Origin: Poronia punctata
Taxonomy: Eukaryota > Ascomycota > Sordariomycetes > Xylariales > Xylariaceae
NCBI GenBank assembly: GCA_022579005.1
Contig: MU401673.1
Location: 1 to 61,493 of the forward strand
Direction of reading: 5' to 3'
DNA: 61,493 nucleotides
Below the pieces are notes generated by a model. It ran no database searches, had not been told where the DNA came from, and saw nothing but the letters and a program-made list of their open reading frames with translations. Below are positions 1-11,808 of this stretch, piece after piece (positions within the stretch are counted from its first letter, which is position 1; every line of letters begins with the position of its first letter). The position numbers and the translations under genes were made by a program.

Positions 1-349
1 CCTGAGATCGTTTTCATTTTTGGAGATTATACCTATTAAGAGACTATCTAATCAGAAAAGACAGTGTACTATAGAAAAACATCACTGTAATTGTCTTAAA
101 TTATAGAGACGGTCACAAAAATTTCAAAACGGTGCCAAAAGCTTGGATCATCACGGTGATCGTCTCCAATTAGGGGCACCACACGGTAATGTATCATTAC
201 CTGATCTGAATGTCCAGAATAGCAACGGTTCATTCTCGATGGAAATATTGACAAATTTGGATTATATACGTGTACAAACCTAGCACGCCGAGTTATCTCA
301 GCGCTTCCTCTCCCATCAGACTTAATATGTAAAGTATGTATGCAGTCCT
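1..349. other. Intergenic, 3' side of the transcription factor
   Basis: No open frame, RNA gene or repeat is visible. This is the downstream flank of the minus-strand transcription factor and the edge of the window. Confidence 0.5.
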
Positions 350-3151
350 CTATTTCATAAAGTCCAGAAACCCGCCACCAAAGAAACCCTCCATACTGGG
401 AAACATGGCCTCTGCACCCAAGTCGAACGACGGCAACGATTCATCCGCATCGACAGGATGGTGATCCCCGAGCACATCCTCCACATGATACCCGTCAATA
501 TTTCTACGGTCGTGAGAACCAGACTCATCCCGTCCCTGGGCCCCAGTCACAAGCGGGTCCCGATGAAATGCAGACGCAGCAAGGACATCTAGCCGGTCCT
601 GTCCAGCCATATTTGTCTCGCCTCGGTCGTGGAAATTCATTCCGGCATTGATTCTCGCCTCGACCTTTTGTCTCGCCAGGCCGGGATACTTATTAGCCCA
701 CGCTCTTCCCGGTGATGCGCGCACCCACGAGTAAAGTCTGGTGACGAGCCGCAGAACGACGGCGTCAGGGATCCGCGATTGTGACGCGTCGTAATGCGCC
801 AGCAGGAGCGCGCAGTACCCCAGACATAGACAGGTGCATGTCTCGGTCGCGTCCATCAGGAAAGTCGGCATCTCGACAAAGGTTTCTAGGATGAGCTTCG
901 CGTATTTGCACGTGTTCACCTTGATGCTGACGAGGAGGTCGTCGGCTTGCGAGCTTTCGTCTGCTGTTCGCTTTTTTGCGCCAGGGAGGTGGGCGCTTTC
1001 GTCTCGTCCGTGGTGTTTATGTTCGTGCTGCTGTTCTCGGCCGGGTGTTCGGTCATCGGTAGTCCTGGGAGTGTTCTCTGTGGAGAGGAACGAGGTAGAG
1101 CCGGGGGCATCTCCGGTTTTCCCGAGTACGCGGACTGCTAGGATTAGACAAGCTGCGTGGTACCCGATCCGGAGCATGGCAGATGTTGGTAAGGCTGTGT
1201 TTGATGTCGTCAGATATTCTGCTGGCTTTCGTTTGATCCTTTGCATGGGACATACTGAGTAGATGATTCCATTTTTGCTTCCATGCGCGGAACTCTTCAC
1301 ATTCACCACCATCGCTAGGATATGACTCGTGCAAAATCTTTTGATGCAAGATGGAGTATAGCATGATTTCGGCTACCAACATCCCGTCTTGCATGGTTGC
1401 TTGGTAGAAGCTGAGCACTGGATAATGGTCAGTCGTTTGCCAGAACCAGTCAGGGGTAAACAACTTCGATGCTTCGATGAGGTTGACGGGTAGAAAGCGA
1501 TATTCGAGCTACTCACAGACATTACATTGGTCGATATAGCCTTTCGGGATGATGGATGGACGGCCAGTGGTCGCAGCCCAGCTAGACAACAATTAAACCC
1601 AGGTACAAGACAGGACAAGCCAGGAAAGGGACATACTGAAGATGATGAAGACAAATCATACACCAGAGATGCATTGCTCTGTGGTCTTCAACAGTCGAGC
1701 TACCTTTCTGAAGCCGATTAACTATATGTGTAAAGTAGATACTCAACATGGCCTGCTTTGCACAATATCCCGTCAATAACCAACTATCGATATATTCAAC
1801 ACCTTGCTATCAGACATGGTCAGCATCCGGCGCCTACTACAGAGATTGTGGATACCTACACCATTCGGCGTATTCGCGTTATTGCTCATGATGAACATGG
1901 CATTCAAATCATCCAAGTCCAACGGACTAGAAAGCGCCGCTTGACCAAGCGTCATACGCACTTGATCATATATCTGCCGGTGTAACTCCGTACCGCAGAT
2001 ATCATCACGGTAGACTACCCCGATGAGACAACACACGCTATGCAAGAAAGCCGACACCCGACGCGTTTCCCCGCCATGTCTCAAGTCGTCGTTGCTGCGC
2101 ACGAGTAGTGTGTGGCTTTGGTATCTGATGAAACTGACGATGCATGCATGTCAGTCAAAACACCAATCAATAGTCCTTATGCGACACTTACGTCTCTATC
2201 AATTCACTCGCCGTCTGCTCGTCTAACAACTGCAACTGCACGAGATCAAGATTCCCGTGTCCGAGTAACCGGGGATAACCAAGAGCACTCTGCGTCATTT
2301 CTCTTAAGACGACTATAGGCGCCGACTTGGACCCCCTATCTACCGGATTCGAGAGATATGCCGGATCAGGTGGATCGTGACTCCCACGGGCAGCACCACC
2401 ACCACCACCACCACCAACATCTTCTGAGGAGTTTGGTCGGTTGGAGTTTTCTGGTGGTTTCAAGGCCTGGATCATCGTCTTGATTTCCTCTAGGGCATCT
2501 TCGTGCCGCTGTAATCTGTCTTGATGTGAGTGGGTTTGTCATTTTTAAGTGGTATAGTAGTGAAAGTTGTTCTTCAAGCAGTGTATGTAGTCTGGAACTA
2601 GCCAGATAAATAGGACAGGGGAAATAAATTAAATGATACCTTACTTACCTCTCTTCAACACCTAGACCTACTACACCTGCACTCGGACGTGCCACTCCTA
2701 CTACTGCCGCCACCTCTCCGGGACTTTCCCCCGGAGGTGTCACAAAATCATTCCGTTGTCCTCTCAAAGAACAAGAGATTCTAAATAAATTTCATTCAAA
2801 CGTCAACTTCATCTCCCCTTTTTCATACATCACATTTCCGAACCCAGTACTTTAGGGACGACAATAGAAGAAGAAGAAAAAACCCCCACTAGGTCAAATA
2901 AATAGAAATAGAGAAATACTACGTTAAATTGACAAAATAAAAATAAAAAACAAACAAACAAACCTCAAAGTCTGACACCGATGACAACCGTTAGCCCCGA
3001 CATCATATTCACATCTACATTTCAACCTCTGACAAGAAAGACATGAGAAGGCCCTTCTTCTTTTCCTTTTCTTTTGTTGTTCTTGTTGTTGCTGTTCTTG
3101 GTCTTCTTCCTTGTCGTCCCTTCGCTTTTTCGCCCCGGTATCCGGCGACAT
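350..3151 (-). CDS. Zn2Cys6 fungal transcription factor, 8 exons, 717 aa
   Basis: A nuclear, DNA-binding regulator; its target pathway cannot be told from sequence. Exons on the minus strand: 3151-2964, 2780-2649, 2515-2192, 2133-1862, 1802-1637, 1581-1517, 1417-1256, 1194-350; they sum to 2154 nt in one frame. Residues 7-33 are very basic and Gln-rich. The binuclear zinc cluster has Cys37, 40, 47, 56, 59 and 66 (C-x2-C-x6-C-x8-C-x2-C-x6-C); the last cysteine is supplied by exon 2 across a 183-bp intron, which supports that splice. A short heptad-like helix follows at the exon 2/3 joint. Exons 4-8 carry the fungal-specific middle homology region, with recognisable DSWLLTGY, MICLHHL and GRPSIIPKGYID stretches. 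The C-terminus is acidic and Gly/Phe-rich. The first in-frame ATG at 3151 is taken as start. The gene is divergent from the methyltransferase at 4480. Splice sites were placed by eye; single junctions (especially 1862/1802) could shift. Confidence 0.85.
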
Positions 3152-4479
3152 TGTTGTTGATAGTCCGACGGAAATCGCTGGGAATGAATGAATGAATGAA
3201 TGAATGAATGACTCGTGTTAGGTAGGCAGGCGCTTCAATGTCTTGCAATAGGGGGGTGTGCTTGTAGGTAAACGTGAAATGCAGGAGGAAAGTGTGATTT
3301 GAGTTTTCTACGAGGTAACCAGTTTTCCGTCGGTTATCGACGGGAGGCTTTTAGGTGGTTACATAAGCGATTGAGGAATCTGGGCTAGATTCTCACCATA
3401 CCTGCAGATCTATCGTATTAACTCATTGATCAGAACCTTCTGAAGTTGAGGAGGTGAGGTACAAGTATTGCAAATAAAAAACATACAATAATAATCTAGA
3501 TGTAAACCTATGATTTCTTTCTTTTCTTGCATCGCACATGATCTTTGCTTTTTTTTGTCTTGCGGTCGGTCCTGTTTGTTTGGGTCCCCGTCCGTTCATC
3601 CAACTTACCCTGGAGATGGGAAATAGACAAGACAACAGGCTATCAAGATTTTCAGGTAACCTAGGTACTCGTGCAATAATATATTTTCCATTCTATCTGA
3701 GTTTCTTCTTTCCCTAGTCTACGTATGCAGACAGTAAATATATCCCTTTATTACAAAATAAAGAGAACAAGTAGGTAAACCGCAGGTCGTCCCGGGACGT
3801 TGCATGACCCCAACAAACAAACAAACCAACAACTTAAATCTAAGTCTAATGCAGTGACAGATAGGTAGCAACATCCCACAATTATCAATATGATATGCAA
3901 GACAATAAAGTAAAAGGATAGCTACATACTACATACCCTCCTGCAGTAGATGCAAATAGAAAGTAAAACCAGGCAAGGTACGTTGCCCAACCTTGGATAA
4001 CATGGAAACATAAAAGTGTAAAAGAGAAACAAAACAGACAAGATCCATACAGGTACCTACCTACTTTAATTTACGACAATGCCTCTCCCAGAAGTTCTTT
4101 CATGTTATGACAGAGATAAAGTCATGTGAGGAAACAGCAAGAAACACATCTATCTTTCTTGTCTTGGTTCGACAGACAAGTTTCAATTATCAAAAGGTCA
4201 AGGTTTATATATAAAGTAAAAACATTCATTCATCCCCCTCCTTGAGAGAGAGAGAGAGAGAGAGAGAGAATATCATTCATACACTTGTCTGTCTAGACGT
4301 CTGTCCGTCTGTCTACTTTTGAGATTCTGAGAAATAGAATAAATACATCAAAGGGTATATTATCCAACACTCAAGCAAACTATCCCCCCTTTTCAACGAC
4401 TTTCTCTCACCCTCCCTCTCTCCCTCTCCCAAATAAACACATATACATACAAAAATATCTACAAGTAATCAAAACTACC
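3152..4479. promoter_or_regulatory. Shared divergent promoter region (1.3 kb) with two microsatellites
   Basis: This spacer lies between the divergent transcription factor and methyltransferase genes and must hold both promoters. It contains seven GAAT units (3182-3209), a GA dinucleotide run (4244-4269) and several TACCTA-type words. Just before the ATG at 4480 is a CT-rich then A-rich leader typical of fungal 5' UTRs. No gene is visible in it. Confidence 0.55.
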
Positions 4480-6705
4480 ATGTCATCCCCTACCCTTAGT
4501 ACCAGCCCAAGTCTGCGCAGCACCGGAAGCGAAAGTAGAAAACGCGCAAGGTCAGAAGACGAAGATCTAGAAATAGGAGAGGAAGAAACAACAACATCAA
4601 CATCAATCGAGCACCGACTAAAGAGATTCCGAAGAACATCTATACAGGACAAAGACTCAGACTCAGACTCAGACCCAGACCAACAAGACGATAAAGACGT
4701 AGACGAAGAAACTCTATTCCCAGCTCTAATAGACATAATCGACCTAACCAACGACGAAGACGAACGACCCCGTCCCCAAATCCCAGTACGGAACCCGGCA
4801 ATTCCACCAGAACTTACCAGGGAAACATACGAAATCGACGGTATATGCATAAAAACCGGCTCAACAGTCGAAATACTCGAACAACCGTCCCATCTATTCA
4901 AAGCTTCCTTCCTCTACGTAAAAACCCTAATCGAAGACGCAGAGGAAGGCATTCTCCTCCGTGGGATCCCCCTAACACGAGCCCGTAATCTCCGCGGAAG
5001 ACTCCCGCGTCTACGTAACGAGGTAGCCATGATCCTACACGTCGATAACGACGACAAGCGACCGGAAGAGGAACAAGCTTGTATAGAAGTATCCATCAAC
5101 CAAGTCATCAGGGGTCGTATCTGCCACTTGACGAATGCCGATTTTCCGCAACACCGCGTCGAAAGCAGCACAGGGGAGGAGAACGGCCCGTTGATGTGTA
5201 GATGGAGATGCATATTCTTGTATAGGGATGCTTTGGCTCGATTGGACCATCGTAGACAGAAAGGTGCTCCGCAGGAATACGTACTTGAGCATGTCACTGC
5301 GAGGCATTTGAGCAGACGCAGATTTAAAGTGTCTGAAACCGCCAAGTTCAATGCCTGGAGGGGGGCAAAGGTCCGAGGAGGGGATTATGATGCCGAGAAT
5401 GGCCATCTGAGTGGACCCATCGTCCCTGTAGACGAGAGCGAAGACTCGGAACTTGTCATGATTGAGAAGAAACGAGGACAGCGCTACACGTTCGGCGATA
5501 TGTTCTGCGGGGCTGGAGGAGCGTCCCTCGGAGCTCGAAAGGCTGGATTCCGCGTCAAGATAGCCTGTGACCATCACGTAGGAGCTTGTCATACTCACCG
5601 CAAGGTATTTCCCGAGTGTGAGCTGGATACCAGAGATATCTTTGACTTCATAGAAGATGCTACCAAGTCAAAGATTCGAGTAGACGTCTTACACCTATCG
5701 CCGCCATGTCAGTTCTGGTCACCAGCACACACGGTCGAGGGCGTAAACGACGACGCAAACATCGCCGTTTTATTCTCTTGTCGTGAGCTCATCAAGAAGC
5801 TGCGGCCTCGCCTGTTTACTCTCGAACAGACATTCGGGATCATGCACCCAAAGTTCGAATATTACTTTAACGCGCTGCTTCACGGCTTCACCGACAACAA
5901 CTACTCGGTGCGGTGGAAGTGCGTTAATCTCGTTGACTGGGGCGCACCGGCAAATCGAAAGCGGCTCATCATGATCGGATCGTGTCCGGGAGAAGAACTG
6001 CCGACTTTTCCGGAGCCGACGCATGCCAACAACGTCAAAGGGAAGAAACCGTACATCACGGTGAAGAGAATGCTTGCTCGAATACCCCGAGGCGCCTACC
6101 TGTACGACGACTTACACCGACCAGCCGAGATGAAGCGAAAAATACTCCCACGATGGGACCCAGATGTGACTCTGGCCCGCTGCATCACGACCAACGGTGG
6201 TTATGGCAACTACCATCCAAATGGCAGGAGAGACTTCACGTTGCGGGAATATGCCACCCTGCAGACTTTTCCAGTTGACTACCCCTTCCACAGTAACGAC
6301 AGGAAGAAGCAAATCGGCAATGCATTCCCTCCCTTGGTTGTCAAAGCTCTCTACAGTCATTTACGCAAGTGGCTCGAAAGGCAGGATAGGGTGTTTGCCG
6401 TGGAGAACGAGCCAGTAGACCTGGACAACCCGGATATCCCAGTCTTTGATGTCGACGCAGAAATATCAGACTCGAGCGACGGTACGGTGGAATACCTGGG
6501 CTCCCGCGTCTGTAGTCGGTCACAGAGTTACAGCTCCAGCTTTTCCGGAAGTGGCGGAGAGAGCTGCCAGGATGATACGTGGATGGGTGGTGATGGCCTG
6601 GGGAAGGGAGAAGCCAGCCCTGTCTTTTTTGTTGACTTGGACCAGGATCAGGATCCAGGCCAGCCCCAAAGCACAACGTGTGTCAGCAGTGGTGGATTGG
6701 CCTAA
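4480..6705 (+). CDS. rid: RID/Masc1-type C5-cytosine DNA methyltransferase, 741 aa, intronless
   Basis: A putative nuclear DNA methyltransferase-like protein of the RID (RIP-defective)/Masc1 family, which in Neurospora is required for repeat-induced point mutation and in Ascobolus for MIP. Residues 1-90 are low-complexity and acidic/basic. Residues about 125-310 are a BAH-like region. The catalytic domain starts near residue 337: motif I GDMFCGAGGASLG (~340-352), motif IV SPPCQFWSP with the catalytic Cys at ~410, motif VI as EQT instead of the usual ENV (~448), motif VIII NRKRLIMIG (~491) and motif X IGNAFPP (~611). The EQT variant and the short target-recognition segment between VIII and X are diagnostic of the RID/Masc1 group rather than DNMT1, DIM-2 or DNMT5. 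Its frame is open throughout, with no sign of damage. The start at 4480 has an A at -3 and is the first ATG. A Ser/Gly-rich tail follows the domain. Confidence 0.93.
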   Translation: MSSPTLSTSPSLRSTGSESRKRARSEDEDLEIGEEETTTSTSIEHRLKRFRRTSIQDKDSDSDSDPDQQDDKDVDEETLFPALIDIIDLTNDEDERPRPQIPVRNPAIPPELTRETYEIDGICIKTGSTVEILEQPSHLFKASFLYVKTLIEDAEEGILLRGIPLTRARNLRGRLPRLRNEVAMILHVDNDDKRPEEEQACIEVSINQVIRGRICHLTNADFPQHRVESSTGEENGPLMCRWRCIFLYRDALARLDHRRQKGAPQEYVLEHVTARHLSRRRFKVSETAKFNAWRGAKVRGGDYDAENGHLSGPIVPVDESEDSELVMIEKKRGQRYTFGDMFCGAGGASLGARKAGFRVKIACDHHVGACHTHRKVFPECELDTRDIFDFIEDATKSKIRVDVLHLSPPCQFWSPAHTVEGVNDDANIAVLFSCRELIKKLRPRLFTLEQTFGIMHPKFEYYFNALLHGFTDNNYSVRWKCVNLVDWGAPANRKRLIMIGSCPGEELPTFPEPTHANNVKGKKPYITVKRMLARIPRGAYLYDDLHRPAEMKRKILPRWDPDVTLARCITTNGGYGNYHPNGRRDFTLREYATLQTFPVDYPFHSNDRKKQIGNAFPPLVVKALYSHLRKWLERQDRVFAVENEPVDLDNPDIPVFDVDAEISDSSDGTVEYLGSRVCSRSQSYSSSFSGSGGESCQDDTWMGGDGLGKGEASPVFFVDLDQDQDPGQPQSTTCVSSGGLA

Positions 6706-9700
6706 TGACTAACCTTGGGTACGTGTACTCGTAAGTGTCACAGGAGGCCGAGGAGGTGGCCATAATGGGGACCAAATTGATAATGGTACCTAGGGCGCGT
6801 TAAATGAATTGTCAGACGCAGGTCGGTCTGGTCTCAACTCATTTCGGCTGACGGCAACATTGAGGCACCGGTCTTGTGGTGAATAGAACTTTTGATGCGC
6901 TTCCAGATTCTTGAAGCTTGAAAACCTGCCACTATTTCAGGATTCGCCAAGCACCAAGGGCTGAAGGAAGGGCAACAATGGCGCTATTGGTTCCTTAGGG
7001 CTCGAGCGGCCAAGAAGTGACGAGATGGTGCAATTTGCCAGCCTCCCTTACCGCCTAATGCCGCACCAATGTATAAGGTTTAGCTAGAATGCGAAAGATG
7101 AAGCTATCTACTCGTATGGGGGTGGTGCCATATTATATGTATTCTGTATGGAAAGCCGGAGGTGGGAAAAGCAAAAAGGGCCAACCGGAAAAAGCTCGAC
7201 AAGGCTGGTGGAGTAGGTATCTCCCCATCTTGAAGCTATCGGCTTGTCCCGATTCTTGCCTGCAAGCTCAGCAAACTCGAATAGGACATGTAATGGGGCT
7301 GGTATATACCGCTTGATATATACCTACCTACGTGTGGTTAGAGAAGGCGGCTTTTTTGCGAGCCTAACAGGTTGGCAGAAAACGGGCGGGTTCGGGGCTC
7401 CATTGAATCCTGTTTGTGGTGGGGACGGACAGACTACAGTCATCTACCTAAGGTTAGGTATAAACGCACGCGGAATCTAGACCAACTGGACCAGATTATC
7501 AACATGAAAAGAGCAACCAACATCGCCAAGTACCAATCCTGTAGGAGCTTTCATAAGATGCGGGATCAGGAAGAAGCCGCGGAGCGGATTGTTGGCGGTC
7601 TCAATGGATAGTGCTGTATTCCATAGTACCTAAGTCAATAAGTACGTGTCCGAGGTAGTTGTTCAAAATGCGATTGTACGGGAAAACTGCATCGTAGCAG
7701 GGTGTTGACAGAATTGACGTGCTGCCGCCCTATGTCTCAGGTCAGCTTGGAGATTATGACGAGAATTTTATAGCAAGAGTAGTAGCGAGAGATTTTAATA
7801 TCCTATCGTACACCTAAGATATTGTGTTATGCAGGACGCTGTACCTGCATATTTTACATGGGTGATACCACCCCTACTTAACCCGGAAATGTGACGCTGT
7901 CGTTGCATTGCACCTGCACTATCTTTGGTCGAAGCGAAGGAGTAGCAGAACAATTCATGGCAGTCACGGCACAGAACCCCGGCCGTTCAAAGCGAAGTTG
8001 CATTTGGGGTAAAAGGTAAGCTGAGGTAAGGCTTTTTTTTTGCCTCTAGACCCAAGCATCTGGTTGATTCCTTCCCACCATCACTCACGGCGGGCACCAC
8101 TTACCCCTACAAGTACATCCTACCGACCCTTGATACACAAGCACCAAGACCAACCATGCAATAGGTAGAATAACCTTGCAATTAAATAATCGTGTCTAAA
8201 TTCATTTACGTGTATTTATCTCCGGCGGAAATGAGCTTAAAATATTGGTGCAAGGAGACGAATTGCTGAGCAACCTGAGATGGTATACCAATCATAAGTC
8301 CACCGATGTTTTGATGTGATTACTTATTTTTCCTCGTATTATCAACTCTTGCCTAGCCCTAACTTTGGCCCCTGACCAAGTGGTGCTAATTAAGCCCGCT
8401 TCTTAATTAACAAGCTCTGTGGCGACACTAGTTCTTATGACTACCTACGGCATAACACGTATCTAGTCTGCGGAGCTCTACAATGGATGCCGACATTTCT
8501 TGTTGGAAGTGGTTGGTGGCATCGGTAGGGCCCAATACTCGTACCCGAGTAATTAGAAGAAGTCTTGATAGAGCTTGCCGATGCGCCGGTTGGGTCCTTG
8601 CCACGTAAGGAGAGAATGGGGGAAGAAAAGGTTATTAACTTCTTTAGATAGCACGTACGTGTAAAAGGGTCTCCTTTTCACTATACTGGAAATAGTTTAG
8701 ATCAAGAGCTGGATAGGTCTTCCGGCTGCTTGGGCTTGTTATGGCTTTGCTTTTGTCACCTTTTCGTATAACCGAGGGTAAGTAACAAGTATAGCGTAAG
8801 ACAGGCATATGTCTGGCGTCCTGCACTACCTATCAGGCAGGGCTTCGCCAAAGTACTTCTACCGGAAACCTTGAGATCCGACAACGCCACGATATGTCCT
8901 ATTTGATAGAGGAACCCGATTTAGAGGATAACTACAGGACCACCGGGTTTACCTTGTCTACGGTACAGATATCCATCGGCAAGTACCGATGGTGGAGGGC
9001 AGATCGCGTTCGTGGCTGTCTCCTACGATAATATCTGCCCTGGCGTTTTCGGCACTTTTACTTCGTACCAGACAGCTCAGGGAAGCTTACAGGGACACAT
9101 ACTGTCCAACGTTCCCCTTCACCGTCGGGATTTGTTGGGAGAAATTAGACGCTTTCTCCCACTGTGAAGAAGAAGTCGGGGTCTGATCAGGTGTCAGGGT
9201 CCTTCGAGATGAAGACCCTGATCAGAGCTTCATCAAATGGTTCAACGGTCGTTCCAAACATTCTCTTCAAAAAACATGCCAGAATAGATTGCCCGCCATC
9301 TTATCGTAAATGATCTATCTAATAGTGGTGAGGCTATCTACCACAAACGATAGGGCCAATACTACGGGAGCTAAAAGGGCAAGGTTTAGAATTGCAGAAA
9401 ACAGTAATCTGAGTGTAGATCAAGAAGGCTAGCCAGACACTTATAAACATACAATACAAAGTTTGGGACCGAATATTCTCTATTCTTGTACCATAAGCAC
9501 GAATGGTACGACGACCAGTATGTATCTAGCCTAGAGTGTAGTATTTCTGTGGTACAAATCGTACTTGGCCTATTGCGAATCCAGCTCGGGAAATAGGAAG
9601 CATGAGTTGCGAGAATGTGTAATATTTCCTGTCTTGAGTAAAATTTGCAGCACCCCTTTTTCTAGAGAGGGAAGAAACTCGCACCAACAGGGAGATATCA

Positions 9701-11808
9701 CGTATTAGTACGCGAAAGCATACAGCAGTTAGTGCTGACTGACATGCATCAAATCGTCACCGCAGTACTGGGTAATAAAACCTACATCGTGATCCAAGCG
9801 AAGTCCTGTAGGGATTTCGCGCCTTTTACCTCCAATTCAAGCTTGACTGCAGTACGGGCTGACGGGTAAACAAGCGACAGTCAGCAAAGAAAGGAAGTCC
9901 ACCAAAAAGCATAACGGCCAAGGCAAAAGTTGGAGACAACTCCCTGCTTTGCGGAGCCGAGCATCCTCATTACGGAAAGCTACTAAACCCAAAAGACGAC
10001 ACAACCCCAGACTGGACTGCACAGGACCCGAAAAAAGCAGAGGGTCCCAGGCTGTTTTCATCACGCTAAGCCACAGTGGTCTCACGGGTAAGAACTGGGG
10101 CACGTGCCGGAGAGGGGGACGTTAAATTAAAAACTCAGGGGTACGACGGTGGTTAACGTCATGATACCAAAACAACCCCACTCTCTGCTGTGATTGCGAA
10201 TTCTTCTCATCTCGTTGCTCACAACCTGGACGCCCAGACGAAGGCCGACCCAGCCGTATCCCGCGAAAATTGCCTGTTGGAATTATTCTAGAGAGGTCCT
10301 ACTTGTAAATGAGAACATGCCCGGAGCAAAAATGATGAATAACGTGCGGCAAAGCTGAAGAAGGATTCCGTCAGCCCTAGCTTCTGCTAATTTACATTTT
10401 CGCCACGGGCATATACGATCATGATGAAAACTTAGCGCCATTACCAAACATTCGGATTTCGTGCCAATTGCGAGCTTGTTGTACTGTTCTAAGGTCCGCA
10501 CTTACGAGTAGAAATGGCAAGGTAAGTACATACGTGTGGTGTTTTATCTGGACGGCAAAACGTTATGATAAGTGACATTCTGAACATTTTATGGAGTCTG
10601 ATTTTCGTTCCCATCACTATCATTCGTTGGCATCCGTCCACTCTTATCGCGAATTTGTATAACAGGTAGAGATCACCATCAGACGAACCCGCGCGCGATC
10701 ATCCGACCGCTAGGGAGGATCGTGTCTGTGGACTAAACACGGTGACTGGCCAAACATCTAGCCACCGCACATTACTCATACAATGGGTATACAACGCGTA
10801 TCTACGTGAGAGGAAGTAGGTATGTGTGCTTGTTCGGAGGGAAGGAACGGTGTACGTGCATCTAGGTTGCCCTTTACCTCACCTACCTTACTGGCAAACT
10901 TGGAACATGCAATAGCAATAGAAGTGTACAAGTACCCACAAGAAAAATAGTAGTATAGTCGTTCCAGTAGGGACGCTTCAGACGTATCCCTGCCGGGGTC
11001 CAAGCAACCGTTGTGGACTGCAACTGTGCGTTCCGCTTAAATCCCCCTGTAACGGCTCCGCAAAGTATACACAAAATGCTCCGGACCCAATACAACAACG
11101 GAGAAGAGAAGGGCAGAAAAAAGAAACGAAAAAGAAACTGCACGGTTCTTACCGCCCATAGGCGTAGGTGTAGGGAAGAAAGGGTCAATTCGCTTCTTGC
11201 CGGCAGTTCTTGGTTGGACTGTACCTACACTAGTTTTTGCGACGGTCAGGCTTTTAGTCTCTGTTTTTAGTCTCTGTTAGTGGACTCCACAGGCTGATAT
11301 GCTATGGACAAGAGGGACAGGGATGGGGCTCGCGTACGTACCTGCATGAGATTGGTCTGGGCAGAAGGCTGGCACTGGCTGGATTGGGTCGTTGGGTGGA
11401 CTTCTCCTAATCCGACGACACAGATTCCCTACAGAACCATCGCTGACAAGGGGGGGTAGACTAGCCAACTTGCAGATCCAGAGAGCAAGCGTCAGATGAG
11501 ATTACCAAAGAAGAGGCAGGATGGACATGAGTCCAATTTAGACCGCTTGAATCGATGATCCAGGGGGGGGGGCGAGCGAGCATGGGAATGCCGGGGCCAC
11601 GGCTGGGAACCGAGCGTTGAGAGAACAGGTTCAAATAGAGAGCCATTGCCGCCCTCATCGACGGATTTTCTTCTCTCATCACCGCGCTTCACTCACGGCA
11701 GTCACTCTTTAGTTGCTTTCATAGCATCACATTCGTTTTTAATTCGGATTCAGTGTTTTCACTAGTCCAGTCCACTCTTTACAGTTTTTGACTTTCAGCC
11801 GCTTTAAT
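6706..11808. other. Gene-poor spacer, about 5.1 kb
   Basis: Only short random open frames occur on either strand. None has a recognisable domain, a plausible start context or coding-like composition, and no spliced gene could be assembled. Base composition is ordinary (not RIP-like). It contains four TACTCGTA/TACGAGTA words (6726, 7109, 8536, 10503) and the hairpin at 9182-9226. A long non-coding RNA or a decayed gene cannot be excluded. Confidence 0.5.
9182..9226. repeat. Perfect-arm hairpin in gene-poor spacer
   Basis: The arms TCTGATCAG (9182-9190) and CTGATCAGA (9218-9226) are exact reverse complements. An inner stem GGGTC-CTT/AAGACCC has one bulged base. There is no T-run after it, so it does not look like a terminator in this eukaryote. 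Function unknown. Confidence 0.4.

Noticed and set aside
4407..4901. Minus-strand 164-codon frame over the 5' end of the methyltransferase gene
   Set aside because: Ser-rich shadow of the acidic N-terminal coding region on the opposite strand, with no domain or leader.
9837..11188. Several 70-100 codon frames in the gene-poor spacer
   Set aside because: No domains, no consistent strand, no joinable splice sites; lengths are as expected by chance at this composition.
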